A stretch of 8,245 bases of DNA, taken from the NCBI GenBank assembly GCA_017745015.1, contig JAGIAF010000154.1, positions 1 to 8,245 of the forward strand. Direction: 5' to 3'. A program made the position numbers and the translations under genes. Position 1 is the first letter of the stretch. Each line of letters opens with the position of its first letter. Below, in pieces: positions 1 through 5,852 of this stretch. The notes beneath the pieces were generated by a model. That model made no database searches and was not told where the DNA came from. It was given only the letters and a program-made list of their open reading frames with translations. Origin of the DNA: Bdellovibrio sp. Lineage in GTDB: Bacteria; Bdellovibrionota; Bdellovibrionia; Bdellovibrionales; Bdellovibrionaceae.

Positions 1-483
1 GACAGGTTGAAGGCTCTGATACATTTGCTCATAGGTTCCCTCAAAAAGTCGACCACAGCCCAAACCAAAAAGGACATCACCAGAGAAAAGCCATTTCTGC
101 ATCGGCTCCCAATATGCAACGTGACCCAGTGTATGGCCAGGAAGTTCCATCACATCAAATTGAAAATCACCCAAGAAGACTTTCGCGCCTTCGGTGACCC
201 ATTGATCTGCCTCGAGGATTTGGTTGCGATTGCGTTGCGGGGCAATCACCGGAGCTGGGTGTCTGCGCACCAATTCGCGCACACCGCCAATATGATCGTT
301 ATGATGATGAGTCAACAAAACGCCGACAAGGTTCAAACCATGCTCCGCCAAAAACTCAGAAGCCGCTGTGGCTTCGCCCGGATCAACAATGACCGCTTCT
401 TGTGATGATTCATCAATCAAGCAGAAGACATAATTGTCTTCAAAGATGGGAAGAAGCTCAACGCGGGGACGAGTGTTTGTCAT
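1..483 (-). CDS. gloB: Glyoxalase II (hydroxyacylglutathione hydrolase), 3' end beyond the left edge
   Basis: Metallo-beta-lactamase-fold thioesterase, expected in the cytoplasm, that hydrolyses S-D-lactoylglutathione to D-lactate and glutathione, the second step of methylglyoxal detoxification. The window holds the first 161 residues of a family usually near 250. It shows the binuclear metal motif THHHNDH at residues 58-64 (His59, His61, Asp63, His64), GHTLGH at 116-121 with ligand His117, SGD with bridging Asp136, and the glyoxalase-II signature GCGRLFEGT at 142-150. The C-terminal substrate-binding region, including the last His ligand, lies outside the window. The start is the ATG at 483, with GAGGAA (488-493, minus strand) four bases upstream. 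The gene begins 26 bases inside the end of the RimK-like gene in another frame, so the two are surely co-transcribed. The family is clear. A related hydrolase acting on another thiol ester cannot be ruled out without the C-terminal part. Confidence 0.9.
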   Translation of the reverse strand, partial: MTNTRPRVELLPIFEDNYVFCLIDESSQEAVIVDPGEATAASEFLAEHGLNLVGVLLTHHHNDHIGGVRELVRRHPAPVIAPQRNRNQILEADQWVTEGAKVFLGDFQFDVMELPGHTLGHVAYWEPMQKWLFSGDVLFGLGCGRLFEGTYEQMYQSLQPV

Positions 484-1285
484 ACAGTTCCTCAGCATAT
501 TTAATTATGCTCTCTGCAAGGTTCTTCTTCGTATATTTTTCAATGCCTTCTAACCCAGGACAAGGGTTCGCTTCTAAAACCAGACTGCCTTTACGCGTTC
601 GCAATAGATCCACACCACAGACCTGGAGATTCAGAGTCTGTGCTGTCTTTAGAATAATTTGTTTTTCATGTTCGGAAATTTCACAAGGCTCAGCTGTGGC
701 ACCTAATGCGAGATTGCTCCGAAACTCTCCGGGCTTTGCGGTTCTCTTCATAGTGGCTGCGATTTCTTCACCAACGACAAAAGCACGAATATCTGTGCCA
801 AAGCATTCAGGATAGGCTTCTTGCAAAAGCAACGTGCCGCTTTTCTTATGCCGGATTTCGAGATCTGCTTTTGAGTTTACCAAAAATACACCTTCGCCTT
901 TGCTTGATTCGAGTTCCTTTGCAATCAGAGGAAAATCGAAATTCGCCTCTGATAAATTTAAAACTGACGGAGGCGTGGGGATGTCCGCGCGAGAAAGCGC
1001 TTGAAACGTGAGCCATTTATTGCGCGCCACTGAGTAATATTGAGACGCATTCAAGATCACTCTGGAGCGTTGTTCGAGGGTGTTTAAAACGCTCATAGCT
1101 TCCTTGAATTGAAAGCTCGCCACTCGGGGAATGATAATATCGGGTTGAACCTGAAGGCGATTTATAGGCCAAGCTGGGTCCCATAGGTACACCGAGTGAG
1201 AGCGTTTCTGTCCTTCCTCGACCAAACGACGGCTGCTATAGATATCGAATTTTCGACTGAGCAGTAGTATTTTGAGATTTCGCAT
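458..1285 (-). CDS. rimK: RimK-family ATP-grasp ligase (ribosomal protein S6 glutamate ligase type)
   Basis: 275-residue cytoplasmic ATP-grasp enzyme, slightly shorter than E. coli RimK (about 300). RimK uses ATP to add glutamate to the C terminus of ribosomal protein S6 and can make poly-glutamate. Residues 1-80 form the pre-ATP-grasp domain. The ATP-grasp region follows: IAKELESSKGEGV at 121-133 (Lys123 and a glycine-rich loop), DIR at 165-167, FRSNLALGA at 188-196, and the metal/ATP site VLEANPCPGLEGIE at 236-249 (Glu238, Asn240). The last motif and FRSN are close to RimK itself, but other RimK-like ligases (LysX, MptN, CofF) share the fold, so the acceptor is inferred. The ATG at 1285 has AAGG six bases upstream. 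A weak promoter-like -10 (TAGAAT, 1321-1326, minus strand) overlaps the divergent gene's promoter. The downstream partner is gloB, overlapping by 26 bases. Confidence 0.82.
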   Translation of the reverse strand: MRNLKILLLSRKFDIYSSRRLVEEGQKRSHSVYLWDPAWPINRLQVQPDIIIPRVASFQFKEAMSVLNTLEQRSRVILNASQYYSVARNKWLTFQALSRADIPTPPSVLNLSEANFDFPLIAKELESSKGEGVFLVNSKADLEIRHKKSGTLLLQEAYPECFGTDIRAFVVGEEIAATMKRTAKPGEFRSNLALGATAEPCEISEHEKQIILKTAQTLNLQVCGVDLLRTRKGSLVLEANPCPGLEGIEKYTKKNLAESIIKYAEELYDKHSSPR

Positions 1286-1293
1286 AACTGGCC

Positions 1294-1322
1294 TTGGGAC
1301 GAATATGGGTTTCGCTTATGAT
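1294..1322 (+). promoter_or_regulatory. Candidate sigma-70-type promoter for the NifU/BFD-like gene
   Basis: TTGGGA (1294-1299) and TATGAT (1317-1322) are separated by 17 bases. The -10 differs from consensus at one position and the -35 at two. Transcription would be expected to begin around 1329-1333, at or just before the ATG at 1333, giving a leaderless or nearly leaderless mRNA. The TTG at 1294 and the ATG at 1318 are then parts of the promoter rather than start codons. Inferred from pattern only. Confidence 0.5.
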
Positions 1323-1332
1323 TCTATCTTAT

Positions 1333-1764
1333 ATGAAGATCAAAGTCGAACTTGAGGGACGTGATTTTATTGAAGTGGAGTGCGAAGGAGATTCGCACTC
1401 GTCTCCAGGTCGTGTATTGAAGGTGACTCACGTGGGCTGCGCAGAATTTATGGATATGATGCAAAAGATGAAGCGCCATTTTGGTGCGGATATTTCGAAG
1501 TGGCCGGTGCCGGAAGGTAACGATCATTCGAGCATTCTTTTACGTGAAATGGTTTTGCGTTTGCGTGGTGAGTGGAAGTTTCCTTATCAAGAAGACGAAG
1601 TTTGCCATTGCCGTACGATCTCTACTCATGCCGTCGACCAAGCGATCATCGCAGGGGCGCACACTCCTGAAGTGGTGACTCGTCAAACTTCAGCAAGTAC
1701 TGCCTGCGGTACGTGCCGTCCTGAAGTACAGAAAATCATCAACTATCGTTTGAAATCCGCTTAG
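1333..1764 (+). CDS. BFD-type [2Fe-2S] protein with a possible degenerate IscU/NifU-like N-terminal half
   Basis: 143 residues from the ATG at 1333. The C-terminal part (about 88-137) is a BFD-like [2Fe-2S] domain: CHC at 91-93 and CGTC at 125-128, with the 32-residue gap usual for the family. Four cysteines would bind the cluster. Such domains occur in bacterioferritin-associated ferredoxin, nitrite reductase and the middle of NifU. The first 85 residues are not a standard BFD part. By eye they recall an IscU scaffold: CEGD at 17-20, VGCAEF at 34-39, and HSSIL at 65-69 where IscU has HCSIL. If real, the third scaffold cysteine is replaced by serine. The start is uncertain: the frame is open to a TTG at 1294 and an ATG at 1318, but both fall within a promoter-like pair and no start has a good Shine-Dalgarno. 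The stop overlaps the facing BFD gene by four bases. The role is unknown; iron-sulfur assembly or electron transfer is likely. Confidence 0.8.
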   Translation: MKIKVELEGRDFIEVECEGDSHSSPGRVLKVTHVGCAEFMDMMQKMKRHFGADISKWPVPEGNDHSSILLREMVLRLRGEWKFPYQEDEVCHCRTISTHAVDQAIIAGAHTPEVVTRQTSASTACGTCRPEVQKIINYRLKSA

Positions 1765-2009
1765 TCTTTTTTAGATTTGACGGAAAGATCTTCAACGATT
1801 TTTTCCGGGAAGCTTCCCGTATCCAAGTAGTGTTGAAGCAAGGGTGCAAGTTTGCGACGGCAAGATCCACCGCAGGGGCCAACCCCCGCGCTGGTGGCAT
1901 CAAAGATCTCATTCATGGTGCGGGCACCGTCTAAAATAGCTTTTTCAATGGTCTCACGAGACACATTGTTGCAGCGGCAGATAATTTCGGCTTTTTTCTT
2001 AGCACCCAT
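1761..2009 (-). CDS. Small BFD-like [2Fe-2S]-binding protein
   Basis: 82-residue soluble protein that is nearly all one BFD-like domain. CRC at 11-13 and CGGSC at 46-50 would supply the four cluster cysteines, with the helix-rich segment NNVSRETIEKAILDGAR between. The second pair is CxxxC, not the usual CxxC. E. coli Bfd (about 64 residues) takes iron from bacterioferritin, but no ferritin gene is in view, so calling this bfd would be unsafe. A charged tail (residues 66-82) follows the domain. The start is the ATG at 2009, with no Shine-Dalgarno, but a promoter-like pair ends six bases upstream, suggesting a leaderless mRNA. It converges on the other BFD-type gene with overlapping stop codons and no visible terminator between. 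Family sure, function open. Confidence 0.82.
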   Translation of the reverse strand: MGAKKKAEIICRCNNVSRETIEKAILDGARTMNEIFDATSAGVGPCGGSCRRKLAPLLQHYLDTGSFPEKIVEDLSVKSKKD

Positions 2010-2015
2010 AAGTCT

Positions 2016-2044
2016 ATGTTACGCCGGAGCTTTTTGCGTCTCAA
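2016..2044 (-). promoter_or_regulatory. Candidate leaderless promoter of the small BFD-like gene
   Basis: On the minus strand TTGAGA (2039-2044) and TAACAT (2016-2021) are separated by exactly 17 bases. The -35 matches consensus at five of six positions and the -10 at four. Six bases separate the -10 from the ATG at 2009, so transcription would start at the A of the start codon. The absence of a Shine-Dalgarno fits this. Inferred from pattern only. Confidence 0.55.
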
Positions 2045-2098
2045 TGCATTAAAACGACGCGTCGCGTCCTGCAAATCCCACTGTGGTCGGGGTGCGGG

Positions 2099-2127
2099 TT
2101 GATAAGTTAGGCTGATTCCGGTAAAAG
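2099..2127 (+). promoter_or_regulatory. Candidate sigma-70-type promoter of greA
   Basis: TTGATA (2099-2104, five of six consensus) and TAAAAG (2122-2127, four of six) have a 17-base spacer. The predicted start near 2134 gives a leader of about 20 bases that carries the GGAG site. Pattern-based inference, well placed for the gene. Confidence 0.58.
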
Positions 2128-2145
2128 TAATGTCCCTTTAACAGT

Positions 2146-2149
2146 GGAG
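2146..2149 (+). promoter_or_regulatory. Shine-Dalgarno site fixing the greA start
   Basis: GGAG lies six bases before the ATG at 2156. The reading frame is open to a GTG at 2144, but that codon overlaps this site and has none of its own, so 2156 is the start to use. Confidence 0.75.
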
Positions 2150-2155
2150 ATAGAC

Positions 2156-2644
2156 ATGTCTAATGGTTCTAACGATAAACTTCCTATGACCGTACGCGGA
2201 AAGGCACTGCTAGATGCAGAGCTTAAGAAGCTATTGTTGGAAGAAAGACCCAGTGTCATCGCTGCTATTGAAGAGGCGCGTGCGCAAGGCGATATCTCTG
2301 AGAATGCGGAATACGAATCTGCTAAAGAACGCCAATCTATGATTGAAGGCCGTATTGCTGAAATCCAAGGCAAATTGGCGGGCGCTGATGTTATTGACGT
2401 ATCTTCTATCAAAGCGGACCGCGTTGTATTCGGTGCTCATGTGAAAGCTCTTGATACTGAGTCTGAAGAAGAAGTCGCATACCAAATTGTCGGAGTTGAT
2501 GAAGCTGATGTGAAAAAAGGCATGATTTCTGTTCTGTCTCCTTTGGCTCGTGCTTTGATCGGCAAAAAAGTTGGCGATACAGTGACTGTGCAAAGTCCTA
2601 AAGGTGACAAAGAGTTCGAAATCCTTCACTTCGAATACAAGTAA
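2156..2644 (+). CDS. greA: Transcription elongation factor GreA
   Basis: 162-residue cytoplasmic factor that enters the RNA polymerase secondary channel and stimulates cleavage of the 3' end of backtracked transcripts. The N-terminal coiled coil spans about residues 12-78. Its tip carries GDISENAEY at 45-53, and Asp46 and Glu49 match the acidic residues that position catalytic Mg2+ in E. coli GreA (Asp41, Glu44). The C-terminal FKBP-like domain (about 85-160) includes SPLARALIGKKVGD and ends in FEILHFEYK. Length fits E. coli GreA (158) with a short N-terminal extension. The gene has its own candidate promoter and Shine-Dalgarno upstream and a terminator just downstream, so it looks monocistronic. 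GreB is less likely given the end sequence and the usual GreA tip, but the two are related. Confidence 0.95.
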   Translation: MSNGSNDKLPMTVRGKALLDAELKKLLLEERPSVIAAIEEARAQGDISENAEYESAKERQSMIEGRIAEIQGKLAGADVIDVSSIKADRVVFGAHVKALDTESEEEVAYQIVGVDEADVKKGMISVLSPLARALIGKKVGDTVTVQSPKGDKEFEILHFEYK

Positions 2645-2654
2645 TTTACTGCCT

Positions 2655-2691
2655 TCCGCCTTCGCCAAGGCTACGGCGGACAAGTCCGCTG
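2655..2691. repeat. REP-like palindromic block after greA
   Basis: Three short stems overlap within 37 bases. TCCGCC (2655-2660) can pair with GGCGGA (2675-2680). Inside that, GCCTT (2658-2662) pairs with AAGGC (2667-2671) around a CGCC loop. GCGGA (2676-2680) can instead pair with TCCGC (2685-2689) around CAAG. The composition and layout resemble dispersed extragenic palindromes. Only one copy lies in the window, so that it is a repeated element is inferred. Confidence 0.45.
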
Positions 2692-2697
2692 GTTTTT
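2674..2697 (+). terminator. Intrinsic terminator of greA
   Basis: CGGCGGA (2674-2680) pairs with TCCGCTG (2685-2691) around the loop CAAG, including one G-U pair. The run TTTTT at 2693-2697 follows after one base. It lies 30 bases past the greA stop codon and forms the last arm of the palindromic block. Confidence 0.7.
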
Positions 2698-2699
2698 AC

Positions 2700-2728
2700 T
2701 TGGCGATTTAGCCTGTTCGCCGCAGAAT
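2700..2728 (+). promoter_or_regulatory. Weak candidate promoter of the AsmA-like gene
   Basis: TTGGCG (2700-2705) and CAGAAT (2723-2728) with a 17-base spacer each match consensus at four of six positions. The pair sits just past the greA terminator. Transcription would begin at about the ATG at 2734, again suggesting a leaderless mRNA. The match is weak and could be chance. Confidence 0.35.
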
Positions 2729-2733
2729 AGGGT

Positions 2734-4707
2734 ATGGATCGCCGACTTCGTTCTGACAAATATTTGATCTCTGAACAGCCAGGAATGAAAATCCTCGTAA
2801 CGGGTTTGATCCTGGCTTTCTTTTTGGGTTACACCGCTAAATCCTTTTTGTCTCCTGCGCGAGTCAAAGCGCGACTTGAAAAAGCGGCTAGCCACATTCA
2901 CAAAGACATTAAGGTGTCTTTTCAAGGTGCCAATGTCAGTTTGAGCGACGGCATTATTCCACGCTTTTCAGTCATCATCACTCAAGTTCAAATGGAATCG
3001 GCCCAAGCGTGCTGGATGGCTCCGTTTTTGGAGGTCGATGAAATGCGTCTTCCGGTTTCGGTGTGGGGGCTCATCACGGGATCGTCTCCGATCAAAACAA
3101 TCGAAGCAGACAATGTGAAGCTCACTTTGCGGGGAACGGCTCAAGACTGCGAGAAAGCAAAAAAAGCCGAAGCGGAATTGCAAAATGCCGAAAAGCCTCA
3201 AGGGGCTTTGGTCAGTCTGTCTCCCTCTGAGCAAGCCGATAAGTATCGCAATGCTGTTCGCGGTTTAGATATCCGCAGTTTCAAAATTGTTCTGGCGCAA
3301 TACCCACAATACCAATCGGAGTTCGTGGATTTTTCAGCCCGAGTAAAGTCCTTTGAACCTCGTGTGATCGATGTCAAAGCTAAGACGAATCTCTTGCGTG
3401 ATGAAACGGTGGGGGATTATTGGTCCCACGCAAATCTGTTCCTGGAATACAAAGACTCTCCAGAAGAAACTCTGCAAGCGCATTTCTTCGGAAATTGGCG
3501 CGAGGGTCACTACAGTATGATCGCGAACTACACCATCGACGATCATTTGTTGAATATCGAAACGGATCTTAAACATATTCCGCTCAGCCAAGTTCTTTCG
3601 CTGATGCAGAAGTATGATCTTGTGTCTAAAGACCTTAATGGCAAGCAAGTGTGGATTTCTGCCAAAGCTCGTTTGACCGGAGACGGAGAGAAGATCAAAG
3701 AAGCCCCTCTTGAAATTAAAGACTTTCGTGTGGAAGGTGACCTTGGGGAAATGCACGTGGATCAGGCGTCATTCACTTCGCTGGAGCCTCTCAGATATAA
3801 GCCGATCTTGATCGATGTTAAAAAAATGTACGTCGATAAGCTGATGTCTTTCTTGAACCGTTCGCAAAAGCACCGAGTATTTGCCGACATGGGAACCTTC
3901 ACCGGCCAGGCAGAGATCGCTTCCGAAAAGAATATTCGTCTGAGTGGTGAACACTCAGGTATGCAATTCATTTTCTCCAATAAAGGTCAGCGCGAATTAC
4001 AAGTGATCGAGCGTATGTCGGGAGAGATGTCTCTTGTGGGCGATACCTGGAAGATTCAAGTCAATCGGGCCGAACCTCGCGGCGGAAGTTTTGTCGGCAG
4101 TTTAAAATTACTGGCGGATCGTGATTTTAAAGAAGTGGATTTGAAGGCGGCTATCGATGAATTGACTCTGGCTCCCCAGGTTCAGTCATTGATGACTGGT
4201 GGAGGAGAGATTGGTGTTGTGAGCTTTAATGCCGATGCCAAACTGAAAGAGGGAAAAGTCAGCTCGCTGAAAGGTCTGGCACAGTTAAGTACGATGACTG
4301 TCGAAGGCATGAAATTTGGAAAAACGAAAAGCCATTTTGATTTCACTCATGGGGAAGTCGTTCTGCAAACGCAAGTTCAATCCCTGGCCGTTAATGAGGT
4401 TTCTCCGGGTGGTGAAATTCTACGTCAAGTCACTTCCCCTCGGTGGTGGAGTAGCGGTGTGTTGCCATTGAAAGATCTCAAAGGTGAGTTTCACTGGAAG
4501 GGCGGACAAAGTCTTGCTTGGAAGGGTTTTGATTCTCACGTCGGTAAAGACGGGCGCTTGATGGCGGAGGGCGGTTGGAATGAACAAGGTCTCTTGGACG
4601 GTACGGTCACCATGAAAGAAGGTCGTTTGACGAAAAAATGGCATCTTGATGGAAATCGCGAAGAGCCTACGTTCTCTCCTGAATCTTCAGGTCGCATGAG
4701 GAAATAA
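2734..4707 (+). CDS. AsmA-like membrane-anchored envelope protein
   Basis: 657 residues, close to E. coli AsmA (617). A basic cytoplasmic stretch (MDRRLRSDK) precedes one transmembrane helix (about 18-38), so the rest should lie in the periplasm. The following segment is typical of AsmA N termini: a basic ARVKARLEK region, then GANVSLSDGIIPRFSVIITQ, then a hydrophobic strand segment with MRLPVSVWGLITGSSPIKTIE and NVKLTLR. The remainder alternates short polar and apolar strands, as expected for the long beta-groove of AsmA/TamB/YhdP proteins, which are linked to phospholipid movement between membranes and to outer-membrane assembly. A charged Lys/Glu-rich stretch (about 141-156) interrupts it. 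The ATG at 2734 is chosen because the alternative at 2785 would begin exactly at the membrane helix with AGGA abutting it; neither has a good Shine-Dalgarno. The stop overlaps the next start by one base (TAATG). Assignment is from overall pattern, with no catalytic motif to confirm it. Confidence 0.72.
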   Translation: MDRRLRSDKYLISEQPGMKILVTGLILAFFLGYTAKSFLSPARVKARLEKAASHIHKDIKVSFQGANVSLSDGIIPRFSVIITQVQMESAQACWMAPFLEVDEMRLPVSVWGLITGSSPIKTIEADNVKLTLRGTAQDCEKAKKAEAELQNAEKPQGALVSLSPSEQADKYRNAVRGLDIRSFKIVLAQYPQYQSEFVDFSARVKSFEPRVIDVKAKTNLLRDETVGDYWSHANLFLEYKDSPEETLQAHFFGNWREGHYSMIANYTIDDHLLNIETDLKHIPLSQVLSLMQKYDLVSKDLNGKQVWISAKARLTGDGEKIKEAPLEIKDFRVEGDLGEMHVDQASFTSLEPLRYKPILIDVKKMYVDKLMSFLNRSQKHRVFADMGTFTGQAEIASEKNIRLSGEHSGMQFIFSNKGQRELQVIERMSGEMSLVGDTWKIQVNRAEPRGGSFVGSLKLLADRDFKEVDLKAAIDELTLAPQVQSLMTGGGEIGVVSFNADAKLKEGKVSSLKGLAQLSTMTVEGMKFGKTKSHFDFTHGEVVLQTQVQSLAVNEVSPGGEILRQVTSPRWWSSGVLPLKDLKGEFHWKGGQSLAWKGFDSHVGKDGRLMAEGGWNEQGLLDGTVTMKEGRLTKKWHLDGNREEPTFSPESSGRMRK

Positions 4708-5486
4708 TGATTGCAGTGTTGATCCTTCTTGCCGTAGTCGCCTTCTTAATTTGGAACCATTTCAATTGGAAGGCGCAGGCCTGGCCAGAGGAGGGATGTC
4801 GTCCTTCCAAGTATCAGGGCCATCGCGGTTACTGGAAGGGCGGCGCTCAAGAAAATACCTTGGCGTCTTTTAAAGCCGCTAAAGAGCGTGGCTTGCACAT
4901 GGTGGAAATGGATGTGCGTCTTTCAAAGGACGATGTCGTCGTGGTCTTTCATGACGACACTTTGGAGCGAATTGGAAATTCCAGTAAGAAAGTTCGCGAA
5001 CTCACAGCTTACGAATTGCAGGCCCTGGTGAATGCTCCCACATTGCGCGATGTTTTGATCAGCAACGATGTGCCGGAGTTTTTAAATATCGAACTGAAAA
5101 CGGCCGAGAAGTTTGATAGCACCTTAGAAAATAAAATCGCAGAACTTGTCCGTGAAACGGGAACTTCTTCGCGCATTCTGTTTTCAAGTTTTAACCCGTT
5201 ATCAATTCGTCGTCTGAGCAAAGTCTTACCAGAGATTCCTCGCGCTCTTCTGGCGACGAAAGAAGAAGATCCGATGAATAAGTTTTATCTAAAACATTTG
5301 TGGCTTGCGCCCTTCGTGCGTGCGAACGCGTTGCACTTGGATCATCACTTTGTCAGTGTGGAAGAGCTTCGTCGTTATACTAAACGGGGAGTGCCCGTGG
5401 CATTTTGGACAGTGAATGAAAAAGAAAAAGCCGATGAGCTTTTAAAAAACGGCGCCCTTAGTATTATCTCGGACACTCTCTCTTAG
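4707..5486 (+). CDS. Membrane-anchored glycerophosphodiester phosphodiesterase (GDPD family)
   Basis: 259 residues: one N-terminal hydrophobic helix (about 1-17), then a GDPD-type TIM barrel. The enzyme hydrolyses glycerophosphodiesters to glycerol-3-phosphate and an alcohol. GHRG at 38-41 gives His39 and Arg40, EN at 49-50 follows, EMD at 67-69 gives metal ligands Glu67 and Asp69, FHDD gives the second catalytic His82, and NIELK at 127-131 gives Glu129 and Lys131. FWTVN at 233-237 and IISD near the end are also family signatures. All expected active-site residues are present. Which side of the membrane the barrel faces is unclear: there are no basic residues before the helix and Lys22 lies just after it. 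The start overlaps the stop of the AsmA-like gene (TAATG), with GAGGAA at 4698-4703, so translation is probably coupled. The substrate could also be a related phosphodiester; some family members act on lysophospholipids. Confidence 0.9.
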   Translation: MIAVLILLAVVAFLIWNHFNWKAQAWPEEGCRPSKYQGHRGYWKGGAQENTLASFKAAKERGLHMVEMDVRLSKDDVVVVFHDDTLERIGNSSKKVRELTAYELQALVNAPTLRDVLISNDVPEFLNIELKTAEKFDSTLENKIAELVRETGTSSRILFSSFNPLSIRRLSKVLPEIPRALLATKEEDPMNKFYLKHLWLAPFVRANALHLDHHFVSVEELRRYTKRGVPVAFWTVNEKEKADELLKNGALSIISDTLS

Positions 5487-5505
5487 GTACGCCGTACTAA
5501 AAATA

Positions 5506-5540
5506 AAAAAGCCTTCTGGAAAAATCCAAGAAGGCTTTTT
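5506..5540. terminator. Strong bidirectional intrinsic terminator
   Basis: GCCTTCT (5511-5517) pairs with AGAAGGC (5529-5535), extended inside by GGA/TCC (5518-5520 with 5525-5527) with one bulged A. A-rich bases on the left (5501-5510) pair partly with TTTTT at 5536-5540. Read rightward it ends the GDPD transcript; read leftward it has a long T-rich tail and ends the tatA transcript. Confidence 0.9.
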
Positions 5541-5562
5541 AGGATCCCATTTCAAAAGCAAA

Positions 5563-5817
5563 TTAAGAGTTGTGTGGCTCTTTGTTTGTTTGAGTTTGGT
5601 TAACTTGCTGACCTTGTTGCTGTTGGTGCGACACTTGTTGGTTATTAACCGTGTCTTTGATGTCTTTTGCATCAACATCGATCTCGTTCAAACCTTGTTT
5701 AAAACCACGGATGGCTTTACCCAAAGATTGACCTAGTTGTGGCAAACGGCTCGGACCAAAGAAGATCAAGAAAATAAGGCCAAGCAAAAGAAGATGTGTA
5801 AGGCTAAACTCACCCAT
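5563..5817 (-). CDS. tatA: Sec-independent translocase subunit TatA
   Basis: 84-residue inner-membrane protein, near E. coli TatA (89). TatA oligomers, with TatBC, move folded proteins carrying twin-arginine signals to the periplasm. A single membrane helix (about 5-20) leads into the Phe20-Gly21 hinge and an amphipathic helix (about 22-43, SRLPQLGQSLGKAIRGFKQGL minus its first residues). A polar residue (His8) sits early in the helix, where E. coli TatA has Gln8. The last 25 residues are Gln/Asn-rich and look disordered. The short tail favours TatA or TatE over TatB. The ATG at 5817 has a strong GGGAGG (5825-5830, minus strand) seven bases upstream. No tatB or tatC is adjacent, so this is a stand-alone copy within the window. 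A terminator follows 20-odd bases after the stop. Confidence 0.9.
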   Translation of the reverse strand: MGEFSLTHLLLLGLIFLIFFGPSRLPQLGQSLGKAIRGFKQGLNEIDVDAKDIKDTVNNQQVSHQQQQGQQVNQTQTNKEPHNS

Positions 5818-5852
5818 TGAGGTTCCTCCCAGGAGTTGTTAACAGTCTACAC

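Noticed and set aside
7..815. Two rightward open frames (7-405 and 402-815)
   Set aside because: They lie opposite gloB and the RimK-like gene, whose conserved motifs are clear, and they show no domain or ribosome site.
1294..1332. Longer start (TTG at 1294 or ATG at 1318) for the NifU/BFD-like gene
   Set aside because: No Shine-Dalgarno, the codons coincide with -35 and -10 elements, and the extra residues add no domain.
1806..1819. 14-base perfect palindrome CGGGAAGCTTCCCG
   Set aside because: It falls inside the coding part of the small BFD gene (Thr-Gly-Ser-Phe-Pro-Glu) and lacks a following T run in either direction, so a terminator is not supported; probably chance.
5487..5497. GTAC-GCC-GTAC inverted repeat after the GDPD stop
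   Set aside because: The stem is only four bases and the strong terminator just beyond explains the region.
5826..5835. CTCC/GGAG inverted repeat that might hide the tatA ribosome site
   Set aside because: The loop would be two bases, too small for a stable hairpin.
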